64,000 nucleotides of DNA from Chamaecrista fasciculata (lineage: Eukaryota; Streptophyta; Magnoliopsida; Fabales; Fabaceae): NCBI GenBank assembly GCA_003254925.1, contig QANZ01055341.1, positions 24,533-88,532 of the forward strand. The letters are read 5' to 3'. Below the pieces are notes generated by a model. That model saw only the letters and a list, made by a program, of their open reading frames with translations. It searched no databases and was not told the DNA's origin. The position numbers and the translations under genes were made by a program. The number at the start of each line of letters is the position of its first letter. Positions within the stretch are counted from its first letter, which is position 1. Below, one piece after another: positions 1-11,985 of this stretch.

Positions 1-366
1 AATTTTTTATAGTTTGATTCATTATTTATCCAAATAAAATATATTCTACAAGCCATTTTTTATTTTAATAATAATAATTTATTTAGAAAATCCATATAAA
101 TTGTTAGATTTAAAATTAACTTAAAGTAATCATTGTTGAACAAAAAAAGCATCTTGTCTGAGTTCTAATAATTAATAATTGGTATTATATAGACCATTTA
201 TCAAAAATGGTAAAAAGAAAAAGAGTAGACAAACAAAATAGATCCCCAAAAGATACATTGAATTACAATTTAATTCCGGTAATTCCTAAAAAAATTTCGA
301 ATAAATTACTAAAATGTTTCTAAAAATTTATGACATTTGGACTATTTAGATTTTAGTCTATCAATT

Positions 367-517
367 TAGATTTGACTTGGTTCCGCTTAAGCAAGGTCCC
401 GTGTTCGAGTTCTTGTGAATGCAGTTACCCTTGTTGGGAGACTCACCCACCATAGCCAGGTGCGCCACCCGGGTCGAGTCCGGATTAGTCGAGGAGTGGC
501 CTCGGATACCAGGCAGG
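367..517 (+). mobile_element. SINE-like insertion
   Basis: GC-richer segment from 'ttggttccgc' through 'caaggtcccgtgttcgagtt' (pol III B-box-like GTTCGAGTT) to 'cctcggataccaggcaggca'. This layout is typical of plant tRNA-derived SINEs. The paralogous site near 25495-25530 lacks it and reads directly into 'ctaaaatttcaagttattt', so it is an insertion. No tRNA fold is present, and it appears 5'-truncated. Confidence 0.55.
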
Positions 518-1178
518 CAACTAAAATTTCAAGTTATTTGCATATATAAGGACACTAGCTTTTCCAAGCAACCTAGAATACCATATATATATATATATAT
601 ATATAACATCTTCAAGCTTTTAAAATTGATTGCATTAAGTGTTGTTTGACTTTTATCTAATATATTTTTCTTGTTTATATAAAAAAAATGATTACGTTTC
701 TTAGACACACTTTAATTTTTTGTATCAAATTTTGGCACCCATTTTCTTGTTTCTATATGCCCCAAAACTATTACCCCTATCCTTCATCACCAAGTTGCCA
801 AAGGTATTCTTGGAATTAGAAATTCTTTCAAAGGAACTATATATTTATTTGAATCTGAGTGTATAATATAAAGAAATTATTAAATAATAGAAATTCAGAC
901 TCCTAATATACTAGCTTGACATATGACAAAATAATAGATTGAAGGATTAAAAAACACAATAATAATGGCAGAGAAAATTATTTGTGAGGAGGTACATACA
1001 TAGTTTCATTTTTGCGCCTAATCTACTTTTTCCTCTCTTGATCGATCATCATTTTTTTTGCCTTTGACATCACCAAGCTCCCACAAGCCATCAGCTGCAG
1101 CAACAGTAATGTGGTGTGGTTGTGGAGCTTTTGAAAGTTTGCGGCTTCAGTTTGGTATGAATATACATAGAAAAGTAA

Positions 1179-1466
1179 TCATGTCTTTATCGTGAGATGA
1201 ACGACACCACTTAAAGGTGTTACTAAAGTTATATTTGAGTTTTGTTGTTGCATCTTTAAAATTTTATAGACAAAGGTCATAGCTGCGAATAATGATAGCT
1301 TCTCTATCACCAAAACATCATAGAAATGGCTACATGACTTTAGTTTTGCTCTTGCTTTTTTCATTTTCCAATTGAAATTTGTCCATTTGAATAGTCCAAG
1401 CGGAAGTGGAACAATTTGATGCAAAATGTTCATACATCTGTAATAAAGATAAGCAATTAAACTCAT
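1179..1466 (-). pseudogene. Recurrent R1 reading frame, copy 1 (unidentified)
   Basis: Open frame of 95 codons. The shared core is CMNILHQIVPLPLG, then FKWTNFNWKMKKARAKLKS, then DVLVIEKLSL and KILKMQQQNSN. Preceding the core on the minus strand is an acceptor (..TTACAG), and about 320 bp upstream a candidate exon DKMGRLN with a GTAAGT donor (1765-1785). Splicing the two keeps the frame (MGRLNLCMNIL). The same frame recurs at 8112, 10826, 26222 and 29768. I do not recognise the protein family. No complete gene can be assembled, so it is called a gene remnant. Confidence 0.45.
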
Positions 1467-2257
1467 TTAGTCACTACTATGAGAACTGTAACTAATAAAA
1501 CATAAAAAAGTTTTTACAACGTAGTATACTACATTATGACAATTTAAAACTCACCTTTTGAAGGTATTGAAAAGAAAACATATTTCAAAAGATTTAGTTT
1601 CTCATAACTTGAAAGCGTAATTTACATTGTAGTTCAACTATGAAACCCTTTAACATCAAACAATTCAATCTTCATTAAGTCTAAGATATGTGTACCATGT
1701 GATTAATCCAAAATTTCAAAAAATTGTGAAAAAGGAAACCAATACAAAAAACGAAGATTACACTTACAAATTGAGTCTCCCCATCTTGTCAATTTGTTTC
1801 TAGACTCTATTGTGGTGTAGCTCTCATATCCTTGATTCTATGTAAAGGTAGTTTGAGTACACAGATTTATTTCGAGTACTTGGTGTAGTTTAGGTGCTTA
1901 TTATACTTGATTATAATCACATTGATCATGAGGCAACTTTAGTTTCACGGAATTTTTAAGTCTATAAAGTTGGATTTCATGTGACTTGTTTGTTACAAAT
2001 TGGTTTTTAACTTCAGGTAATCACGGTCAAGCTTCTAGGGCACGTGATCTTGCATTAATTGAAATTAACTTCTATGATTATCTTAATTATAAGATGTTTC
2101 GGGTGAGTTGTTTGTCACAAAGTAATCATTCAACTTCATGTAATAATCATAAAGGTTGGATCTCGTGAAATCACATTGATCACGATGTGTCTTAAATTTT
2201 ATATTATCAATATTAAAGTCATACACTTGTTTCACGTGAGTAGTGTATTTCAATTTT

Positions 2258-2489
2258 CAAGGGAGGCGCTATTCAAATCGAGTTTGTTCATGCGTATCGT
2301 GAGGCTAACTATATATGTTGTTGACTGGCTGGCAAATCATGCCCACTCCTTTCCCATTGAAGTTCATGAATTGAACGTTGCTCCCCCTGGCTGTGTTGTT
2401 CCTCTGGATAATGATTGCAGAGGAGTTTATCTCTCTCGTATTGTGCTTGGCTAGTTGTCCTTATTTTTGTTTGTTTACCAAAAAAAAAA
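2258..2489 (+). mobile_element. 5'-truncated LINE tail with RNase H fragment
   Basis: Encodes the end of a plant LINE RNase H domain: YREAN in one frame, then VDWLANHAHSFPIEVHELN and a C-terminus ending SRIVLG before a stop at 2452. A one-base shift near 2310 separates the two parts, so it is dead. A poly(A) run follows at about 2480-2489. It interrupts the R1 block between 'gtgtatttcaa' and 'gactattcaacg', which are continuous in other copies. Residual duplication of 'aatttt' flanks it. Confidence 0.72.
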
Positions 2490-2548
2490 TTTTGACTATT
2501 CAACGTTAATTAATGATGATCAAGAGAATTAACCTTATAATAAATTAT

Positions 2549-2926
2549 TGTGAACACCTCATTTTGTCCGAATCATTCTTATAAATATTTTAACTTTTGG
2601 ATATTTTTCCAAATAAATTAAAGTTTTGGGAAATTTTCATAAATAAGAAAACTTGTTGGCCATTTTATATAAAAATTGTTGGGGTCAATATGAAAATGGG
2701 AAAAAATGGAAAAATCCTCGAAGATTTTAATTAATTTGAGCTTAATTTTAAAATTAAATTTGATAAAAGTAAATATTAATTAGTTCAATTACTAATTTAA
2801 GCTAAATCAAGTTTAATTTAGAATTAAGTAATTTTTAATCTTAAAAATTAGATAATTTGAGATATTCTAATCTTAATTAAAGTGGAAGTCAAGCAAAAAT
2901 ATCTAAAATCATGATGACCTTAAGGG
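2549..2926 (+). mobile_element. LTR-like 5' part, interrupted
   Basis: Starts TGTGAACACCTCATTTTGTC, a start typical of Tat/Ogre-like Ty3 LTRs, directly after the R1 block. It runs through TTAA-rich sequence to 2926. The likely continuation lies at 9514-9650, after a segment bounded by Harbinger-like ends. No internal retrotransposon domains were seen. Confidence 0.5.
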
Positions 2927-3079
2927 GGCGTTTGATTATCATGAATATCAAAAAATCTGTTCGGATGAGTTAAAATATTTCTATGATTATTTTATGATGA
3001 TCCCAAGAATGTTTTATTCTTATGTTTAGTTCAACTTTAATAATCTTAGGAATATTCAATACTTTTCTAAATATACTCT

Positions 3080-3475
3080 TGATTAACCCAAAAAATGCGA
3101 TGATTTTCTTCAGAAAATCGAACGCTCTCCGTCATCGTGATTTTCGCACATAGAGCGGGTCATTCTTCTGTCGCGTTGATGGTGCAAAGCGCAAGTCGTT
3201 TGTCCTTTGCCTTGATGGCACACAGAGCAAGTCATCCATTTAGGGCTTGGGATTTCAGAGTGAGGGAATGAAACTGAGAGTGAGGGAAAAATGAAGGAGA
3301 CTGAAAATGCTTAGTGGCAAATTTTGGCGCTCTTTGATTTCCTCACGACGGTTTTACTTGTTTTTGCCGACGCTTCAATTGACCGTATGCAAAATGAAAA
3401 CACTATGTGCCTCTAACGACGGTTGCAACAATTGTCCGGGATTGACCGTCGTAAAACACCGCATTTTTAGTAGTG
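3080..3475 (-). mobile_element. CACTA-type transposon end fragment
   Basis: Read on the minus strand from 3475 the sequence starts CACTACTAAAAATGCGGTG, the classic CACTA terminus. It continues with repeated GACGGT/ACCGTCGT subterminal words to about 3330. It joins AGTG/AAAGGATAAAAGG, a site that is uninterrupted near 18298. The other terminus was not found, so only one end is present. The inner limit is approximate. Confidence 0.6.
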
Positions 3476-3960
3476 AAAGGATAAAAGGATAATGTTCAAT
3501 AAGCCACTAACTTGAATATTCAAGAATGATAAGAAAAATATTGAAAGACTTGAAATTCATTTCTCTTTTTCGTTTGTGGGGACATTAAAATTAAATTTGA
3601 ATGCAGATAACAAAATCCTACTACAAAATGTGGGCTGAGTTAGAAACAAAATGTTTTTGGTAAAATTTGACAAAAATAAATCTATAAGACTAGCTATAAC
3701 CAAACAAAATGGCGCTAAGGACAAATTGAAGATTGATGAGTCCAGTGAAAAATAACAATGCTCTCACCACCTCAAAATTTTCAAGTGTCTTCACACATTC
3801 ACCATAACGACGAGTCTGCCTAAGTTTCAATGTTTCATATTCACATATAATTAATAAATTATCAATCTCCCACTACCACCGCCTTCGTCATCTTATTGCT
3901 TTTATGTTCATTCAACAACTTCAATTTAAAAGGTTACATATATATATATATATATATATA
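3476..3960 (+). repeat. Duplicated flank segment, also at 18290-18545
   Basis: 'aagccactaacttgaatatt' followed by 'gataagaaaaatattgaaag' and 'ccaaatgtgggctgag'-type sequence matches 18340-18540 with small differences. It ends with a (TA)n run at 3938-3960. No coding signal. Confidence 0.65.
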
Positions 3961-4952
3961 GTTTTGTCATTGTGCCTATTCTACTTTTTCCTCTTGGCCT
4001 ACTTTTTATTTGGTGCCAATTTTCTTTCCCGCTTTAGACCAAAACATCTCTATATAACCCTAATCACTTCTAAAAGGCTTACGGATTGGTTTTAAATTTT
4101 TGTTGACGTTATAGGCCTAGTTTTTATTTTTGTTTTGGCTAAAGTGAAACTTTTTGTCTCTTATCTCTTGGTAATGTTGCAAATCAGGCCATTATCCTTT
4201 TTTTCTTGCAATTTTGATCTCAACATATTTTTGCAAAAAAGTTTCATCGTTAGCCTCCACCTGAATTCCATCCATCTTCTGCCATTAAGTGTGATGTGGA
4301 CAGTTAACTTGGAGGAGAGAGAAAGCTGATGTGGTCAAGTGGGATGAGATGGACACAAATTTGATTTCACTTTATTTTCGATCCAATCCAGTCCAAATGT
4401 GCGCTAAAACAATTTTCAGAGTTGAACCAACTTGTTCTTCAGTCTGGTTAACGATTGAACTGGTCAAACCTTCTCATTCGGTTCTAAAAGCATAATTGAT
4501 GTTATTTTAGAAGTATTAGTCAAGGATTAACATGTATCATACTTGAAATGCTCACAATGTTTATAAATAATACCACAACAGTGAGATTTTGAAGAACAAA
4601 TTTAAGTTTATCAAATTGTAATCAACACCTTGTGAGAACACATGAAGTTTGGCCCCATTAGTTTGCCTACAAACATTACACTTGATAGATTTTTTTAAAA
4701 AAAAAAAAATCAGGAATGTAGCTATTGCAACTTTTGGATTCAAATCATTTTTGAAGTTCGGTATTATAAAAAAAATTGAAAAAACCAAAGAATGTGGGAA
4801 TGAAAAGTCTTAAACAATTTTGATAAGGTTGAGTTCTGAATTGTAATGAGATTAAAAAAACTTATTAAGGATGAGAAAAGGAATCATGATGCAAAAGGCC
4901 GAGATAATGTTCATTAAGACACTGACATCAAGAGTTAAGAATGATAAAAAAA
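3961..4952. other. AT-rich non-coding sequence
   Basis: No gene or clear element end. Near 4400-4490 there are MITE-like words ('gaaccaac', 'cggttct'). At 4820-4870 it carries the empty counterpart ('aaggttgagttctgaat') of the MULE insertion site at 16782. Confidence 0.5.
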
Positions 4953-5436
4953 ATGTAAAAACACAATTTTTGTCCTCAAATGTTTGTTTATTGTCAATTT
5001 TATTTCTAAAATTTTATTTTTTGATAGATTTGATCTTTCCACTAAATTCTTTCAATAAATTAACAACAAATTTCATCGTGTTTTTTAATTTGAGTTTTTT
5101 TTTTATCAATTTTACATTATATGTCATTATCTAAAGTTTAATGTAAATTAACAACAAATTTCATCGTGTTTTTCAATTTGAGTTTTTTTTTTTATCAATT
5201 TTACATTATATGTCATTTTTCAATTTGAGCTACGGATCAATTTGAGTTTTTTTTTTTTTGATCAATTTTACATTATAGAATTTGAGTTTCATATTTAACT
5301 AAAGTTTGAACAAAGAATAAAATTGATCAAAATATGAAACTTTAAGAACAAAATTAATAATAAACAAATTATATTAGTGACAAAATTGAAATTAATATTT
5401 GAGACAAAAAGGATGCTTTAAACTGAAAAAAAAAAT
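4953..5436. mobile_element. Foldback MITE with internal tandem duplication
   Basis: Left arm 'caatttttgtcctcaaatg' pairs imperfectly with right 'atatttgagacaaaaaggat'. It interrupts 'gaatgataa..aaatagtgat', which is continuous near 24395. Inside, an approximately 88-bp unit ('aacaacaaatttcatcgtg') is tandemly duplicated at 5060 and 5148. Exact ends are uncertain because of flanking A-runs. Confidence 0.45.
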
Positions 5437-5482
5437 AAAGAAAATAGTGATAGATTTGAAGTCCATTACTCTTTCTTGTTTG

Positions 5483-6950
5483 TGTTAGAGATTATGGAGC
5501 AAAACGCAGCGAAAAAGATAAAATTAAAATTTTATAATCTCCTCCATAGGATCCACTAATTGTGTTTATTCCAGTGAGATAAGATGTTTACCTAAATCAA
5601 ACGGATGCTTGAATGATTGCAATTCCAAGAAGTCCACATACTTGTGTCCTTCCTCTGTCGGTGATCTACACGAACAGTTTGGCAGATACTCAGGTGCTAG
5701 CCTCCAATCTCTTCTCCAAGAGATTATGGGAACCAATCTACAAAGCTTGAAATTTCAAGAACACTTCTTGAAGAATCCAGGAATCAAGTGGCGCACAGTT
5801 TCAAGAACACTTCTTGAAAAACCAAGAACCAAGTGGCGCACTAGTATGGAATTTTTCCTCAAAAATTCCTCACCAAAACTCAAGAGATGAGCACACTACC
5901 AAGAACGAATTTCTTGGCCACACTTCTCTAGGTTTTGCGCCTCTCTCTACTCTCACACGCAACTCGCCCTTTTATCCTAAGTTTAGGGTTAGTTCGAAAA
6001 ACTTTCTTCATCCTCTCAGGATATGTGACCCTTGTGTGTTTTTAAAGAGTCCTCATTCCTCAAATTAGAGAATCCCAAAATCTTGATTATAAGATTACAT
6101 TAATATTATAATTCAAGATTAAGAGGCAATCTCAATTTAAATTTCAAGATCATATCTTGAAAACTAAATCTAGAATGCACACTTCCCATTGGTTGGAATG
6201 AGTCAAGAGGATTTGAATTCTTAATTAAAATATTACATTAATATCTTAACCTAAAATTCAAAAGGCATTCTTGAAATTCAAAATGCAAGATCAAATCTTG
6301 CATTTGAATCTCCAAGAATTCGCCCCCTTCTTGTTTGTTTTATAGGAATTTAATAAATAAGATAACAATCCTAACTCTTAGAAAGTTATAACCAACTTAT
6401 TAATTTCCTTAACAAATTGAATTAAAATATTACCCTGATATCTTTATTCAAATTTAAGTCTTGAATTCAAATTAACAAAATCATATTTCATTAATTAAAT
6501 TCAAGGGCCGAGTGAGGCTACCCTATTACGGGCAACGTTGGACTAAGCCAAAGTTCAGCATCTACAACGCCGGAATAATGAAGACCTCAGGTCTAAGGGC
6601 ATCGTGACAGGTGTACAGGAGAGACTAGCTCATGACTAAACCCATGCAGGACTCTCCGTGTCGGTCCAGCAACTTGTAACCCATTACATAATTGCACCAT
6701 GACTCTCGAGAAGCATCACATGTGTGTATCTCTATACACCGAAGTCATGCTGGTCTTAGTTCATTCACGTTCCCACGTGAATAATCGACCAGGGACAGTT
6801 TAGAATAATTATCACATAATTAATCAATGATTGTTATCATAGTAAACATGCTAATAATATATGATAACGACATAATTTATCATTCATAAATCAGTCAAAC
6901 AATATGTTCATACATATAAAATGATTGGCCCTAGGGCACAATCTCCATCA
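5483..6950 (-). mobile_element. Solo LTR, Copia-like, family L1 (1468 bp)
   Basis: On the minus strand it begins TGATGGAGATTGTGCCCTAG and ends ..CTCTAACA. The exact 5-bp duplication GTTTG flanks it (5478-5482 and 6951-6955). The paralogous site near 3565-3590 reads 'cgtttgtggggacattaaaa' without the element, confirming insertion. It has no internal gag/pol region and no second LTR, so it is a solo LTR. The second family copy is at 30696-32052 in the opposite orientation. Confidence 0.9.
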
Positions 6951-7019
6951 GTTTGAGGGGACATTAAAATTTTAGTCCATTATAGGCACACGGGTCTCAT
7001 GAGCAAATAATAAAATTCA

Positions 7020-7406
7020 GACTAAAGTGTAAATTTTGTCTCATATCTTTTGCTCAGTTCTCAATTGGGTCCCAGATCTTTTTTTGTTGCACTTTTGGTC
7101 TCATATCTTTGGGTCAGGTCCCAATTTGGTCTTATATATTTTTTTATATAGATTTGGTCATGTATCTTTGGGTTAAATGCATAATTAGTTATATATCTTT
7201 GGGTCGGGTTTAGAAATGGTCTCATATCTTTACAAAAGGATCCTTTGCAAGGATTTGAGATTAATTCTGCAACTTGACTAAATGATATGGGACCAAAAAT
7301 GGGACCTTTGGCAAAGATATAGGACCGAAATTGCCACAAAAAAAAAAGATACAAAACCAAATTGAGAACTGGACAAAAGATATGAGACCAATTTTACACT
7401 TTGGCT
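7020..7406. mobile_element. Foldback MULE-type MITE (family GGCCAAAG)
   Basis: Inverted ends GACTAAAGTGTAAATTTTG and AGCCAAAGTGTAAAATTGG. Both arms repeat 'ctcatatcttt' words. It is flanked by 9-bp near-duplicates TAAAATTCA and TAAAATCCA. It has no coding capacity. The open frames across it are arm artefacts. Confidence 0.65.
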
Positions 7407-8960
7407 TAAAATCCAACATTATGGGCCTCCTAGTAACATCCAGAAATTTTGGACTGAATTTGAAACAATTTTTTTTATTGGTCAATTTTCATTTGAATGA
7501 ATGAATTATGTTTCAATCTTTAAAGTATTTTCCTTTTACTTTAATTTAGTTTTTAAAGTTTTTTCCTAGCCGATTCTACCATTAGTCGCTACTCGCTATC
7601 CAAATTCCATCCATTTTGGCATTTAATAAAAAACGCCTCCCGATTATTTTATAATTTTTTGTTTCTCTCTCTTCTCTCTCTCTTCACTCGCATACAACCT
7701 GCTCTTGAATATACAAAAAATTATTAAATAATAGAAATCCAGACTCCTAAATAATATGACAAAATAATAGATTGAAGGAATAAAAAACCAATAATAATAA
7801 TGGTAGAGAAAATGATTTGTGTCAAAAACTTGAAGACTGATGAGTGATCATGCCAATTGAGAAAGAACAATGCTCTCATAACAAACTTTTCAAGCATCAT
7901 TTTCACACATTCACCATAAAATTTGTAAGGTACATATATAGTTTCATTTTTGTGCCTAATCTACTTTTCCCTCTCTCCATCATCATTTTTTTTTTTGGCT
8001 TTTGACAACACCATGCTCCCACAAGCCATCAGCTGCAGCAGAATCCACCCACAACAGCTAGCTTATCTCCCGAAATCCTCGTCTTTTTCATCTTTAAGAT
8101 TATATTTGAGTTTATTCTGGTGTTACCAAAGTTATATTTGAGTTTTGTTGTTGCATCTTTAAGATTTCATGGACAAAGGTCATAGCTTTGAATAATGACA
8201 ATTTCTTGATCACCAAAAGGTCATAGAAATTATTAGATGACTTTAGTTTTGCTCTTGCCTTTTTCATTTTATAATTGAAATTGGTCCATTTGAATATTTC
8301 GAGAGGAAGTGGAACAATTTGATGCAAATTGTCCATACATCTGCAATATGGATAAGCAATTATACTCATCACTACTATGAGCAAAATAATACTAGCTACT
8401 TGATGACAATTCAAAACTCACTGTTTGAAGGTATTGAAAAAAGTAAATGTCTTTTAAATGATTTAGTTTCTCGCAAGTTGAAGTATAATTTACATTATAT
8501 TGTAGTTCAACTATGGCACCCTTTAACATCAAACAATTCAATCTTGACTAACTCAAGATTTGTACCATGTGATTCAGCCAAAATTTCAAACAATTATGAA
8601 AAAGAAAACCGATGCACTAAAGGAAAATTACAGTTACAGATTGAATCTCCCTATCTTTTCAATGTGTTTCTAGACTCTACCATCGTGTAGCTCTCATATA
8701 TTTGATTCTATGTAAAGATAGTTTGAGTATACATATCTATTTTGTGAATACTTAGTGTAATCTAAGTGCTTTTGATACTTGAGCATAATCATCACGTGGA
8801 TTATGAGGTAACTTTATTAGTTTCACTCAATTTTTAAGTCTATATTGTATAGTTGAATTTCACGTGACTAGTTTGTTACAAATTGGTTTTTAACTTTACG
8901 TAATAAATTGTTTCACGTGACTAGTTTGTTACAAATTGGTTTTTCTTCATACACACATAC
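7407..8960 (+). repeat. Reiterated block, copy 2
   Basis: 'gggcctcctagtaacatcca' (7422) matches 24448. The segments at 7715 and 8010 ('cacaagccatcagctgcagc') match copy 1, and the R1 core runs from 8110 to 8960. Same orientation as the other copies. Between 7490 and 7710 there is T-rich filler with a CT microsatellite. Confidence 0.75.
8112..8414 (-). pseudogene. Recurrent R1 reading frame, copy 2
   Basis: Open for 100 codons and aligns over about 70 residues with the frame at 1179: CMDNLHQIVPLPLEIFKWTN then MKKARAKLKSS, DLLVIKKLSL, EILKMQQQNSN. The acceptor before the core is intact (..ATTGCAG), but the upstream donor is altered (GTAACT). Unidentified. Confidence 0.45.
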
Positions 8961-9513
8961 ATTTATTTTTTAAAAAGGAAATTATATAATGTTTCAACAA
9001 AATAAAAAATTATTTTGTCATAAGTATGATTTATAAATAACATTGGTGATGTCATTTAAAAATTTTAATTCAAAACATAATTGATGCAATTCTCAAAATA
9101 ATAAAATACTCTAAAAATGTTGTCGTTTTTCAAAATAAATAAAAACTAATTTTTATTTTTTGCATAAATAAATATATAGTAATATAATATTTTATATATT
9201 ATGAGAGATTTGCATGGATGCACTACTATAATATATATAATAGGTAATAGATAATAGATAATAAATCTAGTCAAATTTTATAAGGATAATTTAGTTAATT
9301 AATTAGCACAAAATAATCCATGTCATGGATTAGAGTAATTTTATCCTCTTAGATGGGATTAAAAAAACTCAAATTTCATGGGATTAAACCATTCCCGAGA
9401 ATGCTATATTATCGAGATTATTTTTTTTATCTGCACGACGAACATAGAATTAGTTTAGTCCAAACCTCATAATTCTCGGATTATTTTTTTATCCACGTAC
9501 TAAACACTCCCTA
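8961..9513. other. AT-rich sequence ending in a Tourist-like terminus
   Basis: 8961-9300 is featureless A/T with simple 'ataatagataata' repeats near 9240. 9305-9513 resembles the end of a Tourist-type MITE (ATTCCC/GGGAAT words, terminal ACTAAACACTCCC then TAA). Confidence 0.4.
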
Positions 9514-9650
9514 AATAATTTAGAGTTAGGGATCTTAAATCTAATTCAAATCAAGGTAAATTAGGTTAGAATCTTAAACATCTTGAACCCATACTATTCT
9601 ATAAATAGAGAGCCAATTCCAAAAACAAGAACACACCTTTCAATCAGTGT
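9514..9650 (+). mobile_element. LTR-like continuation with TATA-like box
   Basis: Starts 'taaataatttagagttaggg' and includes 'ctataaatagagag' near 9600, a promoter-like LTR feature. Joined to 2926 across the TAA duplication it makes a plausible single LTR. Inference from composition and junction, not from a second copy. Confidence 0.4.
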
Positions 9651-10440
9651 TGTTTGGACTGAACCGAACAAAACAGTCCGATTGAACCAACCAGCAACTA
9701 GTCACTAGAATGAGTTGGTTCAAGCTAAAAAATAAATTAGCTGTTAGATCGGATTTAACAGTCCAAAATCTTTGAACTGACGATCCGGCCATTAAACTGG
9801 AGGTCCAACCATTCACCAATTTTTCTTCTTTTATGATTTCACATTTTAACTTTTAAATAAAAACTTAATTAAATCAGATCTAAATCTTACTTAATTTATT
9901 TTATTTTATAAAAAAATTTATTTGATTTGCAAAAAGGCTATTACATTTAAAAATCTATCTAGCTATATATGTGTTATGCTGTCTTTCTATTATTCTTGTA
10001 ATGTATTCTATTTCAGTTTAATAAAAAAAATGTTGAATTATTATATTTAATTAAGTATACATAATGTTTATATTTTAAATATATCTACTATTATTTATCA
10101 CATTATTATCCAGTTCGATTGTTGATTCAATCGATCAAATCGTAAACCGAACACTTATCTAAGTCTTTGAATAATTCAATTTTCACAACAAATGTTAATT
10201 GTCAACCCATATTGTCTTTTCATTGTTATTTGATTTATGTTTTAATAGATTAATTTAAACTCGGTTATTATTTTAGATTTTGAAAAAATAGTCAATCATT
10301 TTGATTACTTTGAGTTCAGTTCAAAACTTGAAATGATTTGAAGGGAACAAGTACAGGTATAAATATCTATATTTTAATAAAGGTCAAAATGCACAAACAT
10401 CCGCTAAGTTTTAAGTCAGGTGCACATAACACCCCTGAGT
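9651..10440. other. MITE-like remnant and AT-rich sequence
   Basis: 9655-9810 has GAACCGAAC/CAGTCCGATT words, and 10105-10160 has the complementary 'tcgattgttgattcaatcg' style sequence, suggesting one degraded foldback element. 10160-10440 shows nothing recognisable. Confidence 0.3.
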
Positions 10441-10825
10441 TTTAAAATTTAAAATGCTTGCATTTCTTTGGCACACTTTAATTTTTGTATCAAATCTTGA
10501 CACCTAATTTTCTTGTTTCTATATATATGTTCCAACTTCCAACATATTACATGCCATCGGTAGAAGGGATATGGTCCCTCTCGAGAGAGTTTGTTTGCAA
10601 GTACACCTGGCTCTAATTGGATACCCCAAGTTATGATAATAACCGCTTCCTTCCATGGCTCGCAAGCAACTTTTTGAATGAGATGAATCAAGAAGAAGAT
10701 GAGACACTTGAGAACATGTTAGAGAGCATGTACAATGGTCTGCACAGCATCTCCGAACATTCTCAATTTACTTTTAGAGAAAGAGAGGCTAAGAATAACA
10801 CCCAACCAAAACACTTGACGTGTAC

Positions 10826-11107
10826 CTAAGTTGAATTTGAGTTTTGTTGTTGCATCTTTAAGATTTCTTGGACAAAAGTCATAGCTCCAAGTAATGACGG
10901 TTTCTCTATCACCAAGACAATATAGAAATCACCATATGACTTTAGTTTTACTCTTCCCTTCTTCATTCTCCTATCAAAATTTGTCCATTTGAATATTCCA
11001 AGGCAAAATGGAGTAATTTGATTCAAAATGTTCACACGTCTGCAATAAGAATAAATGATTAAAGTCATTAAGCAACAATCATGAGAACTGTAACTAATAA
11101 AACTCAA
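10826..11107 (-). pseudogene. Recurrent R1 reading frame, copy 3
   Basis: Open frame of 93 codons aligned with copies 1, 2, 5 and 6: VNILNQITPFCLGIFKWTNF, then MKKGRVKLKSY, VLVIEKPSLLGAMTFVQEIL, KMQQQNSN. The upstream exon and GTAAGT donor are present near 11319-11345. Confidence 0.45.
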
Positions 11108-11985
11108 AACAATTCTTACAAAGTAATACTATTAGATGACAATTCAAAATTACGTTCGCACAACTTGCAAGGAAATTTGATATTGTAGTTCAACTATCAC
11201 CCTTAACATCAAACAACTCAATCTTAATTAGCTAAGTCTTAAGATTTTGTATCACGTGATAAAGCTAAAATTTCAAAAAATTGTGACCAAAAAGACAATC
11301 AATCCACAAAAAGACGATTATACTTACAAATTGAGTCTCCCCCATCTTGTCATTTTTTTTTTAGACTCCATCGTCTTATCTTGTAGCTCTCATATCATTG
11401 ATTCTATGTAAAGGTAAATTGAGTGCATTAATCTATTTTGTGAGTACTTGGTGTAATTTGGTTCCTTTTATATTTGATCATAATCACATTGATCACAAGG
11501 TAAAGTTGAATTTCATGTGACTAGTTTGTTACAAATCGGTTTTTAGCTTCATGTAATGGCTTCTAGGCCACATGATCTCACCTTAATTATAAGTTAACTT
11601 CTATTGTAATCTTAATTTTAAATTGTCCATACATTAGATGTGTCACGTGAGTTGTTTGTTACAATGTAATCATTTCATATAACAATAATAAAGGTTGGAT
11701 CTGGTAAAATCACATCAATCACGAGGTGTCTTAGCTTTTATGTTGTCAATATCAAATTTGACAGTTGTTTCATGTGAGTAGTGTATTTAAAATTAACTAT
11801 TCAACAATTTTTAGTGATGATTGAGAGAATTAACTTTATAATAACTCGCTGTTACTAATTTCCATGAGAAACCCATGATCTCACATTGATTATATATTGA
11901 GGTAAGCTTAACTTTACTCTCAATTTTATTATTTTGCGTATCAAAGTTGTGTAGTTGATTGTTTCACAATAATTAGATGTTTAGA

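Larger units (their letters stand above)
1..2548 (+). repeat. Reiterated block, copy 1
   Basis: First copy of a block that recurs in the same orientation. Its marker segments in order are: 'ccaaataaaatat' (1-180), 'atttcaagttattt' (524-620), 'aaattattaaataatagaaattc' region (870-960), 'cacaagccatcagctgcagc' (1082) and the R1 core (1140-2548), which includes 'gttgttgcatctttaa' (1243) and repeated CACGTG-type words. Segments match 25131-27640 closely over most of the length. A SINE-like piece (367-517) and a LINE tail (2258-2489) are insertions absent from other copies. Confidence 0.8.
2927..9513. mobile_element. Segment bounded by Harbinger/Tourist-like ends and TAA
   Basis: The left end GGGGGCGTTTGATTATC and the right end, read on the minus strand as GGGAGTGTTTAGTACGTGG, are related inverted termini. 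Each is flanked by TAA, the usual Harbinger target duplication. The 6.6 kb between them includes block copy 2, a solo LTR and other MITEs, so it may be two Tourist MITEs plus trapped DNA rather than a single element. No transposase was seen. Confidence 0.35.

Noticed and set aside
5483..6950. Protein-coding frames inside the LTR (5609-6068)
   Set aside because: They lie wholly inside a solo LTR, show repeated 'ttcaagaacacttcttgaa' words, and resemble no protein.
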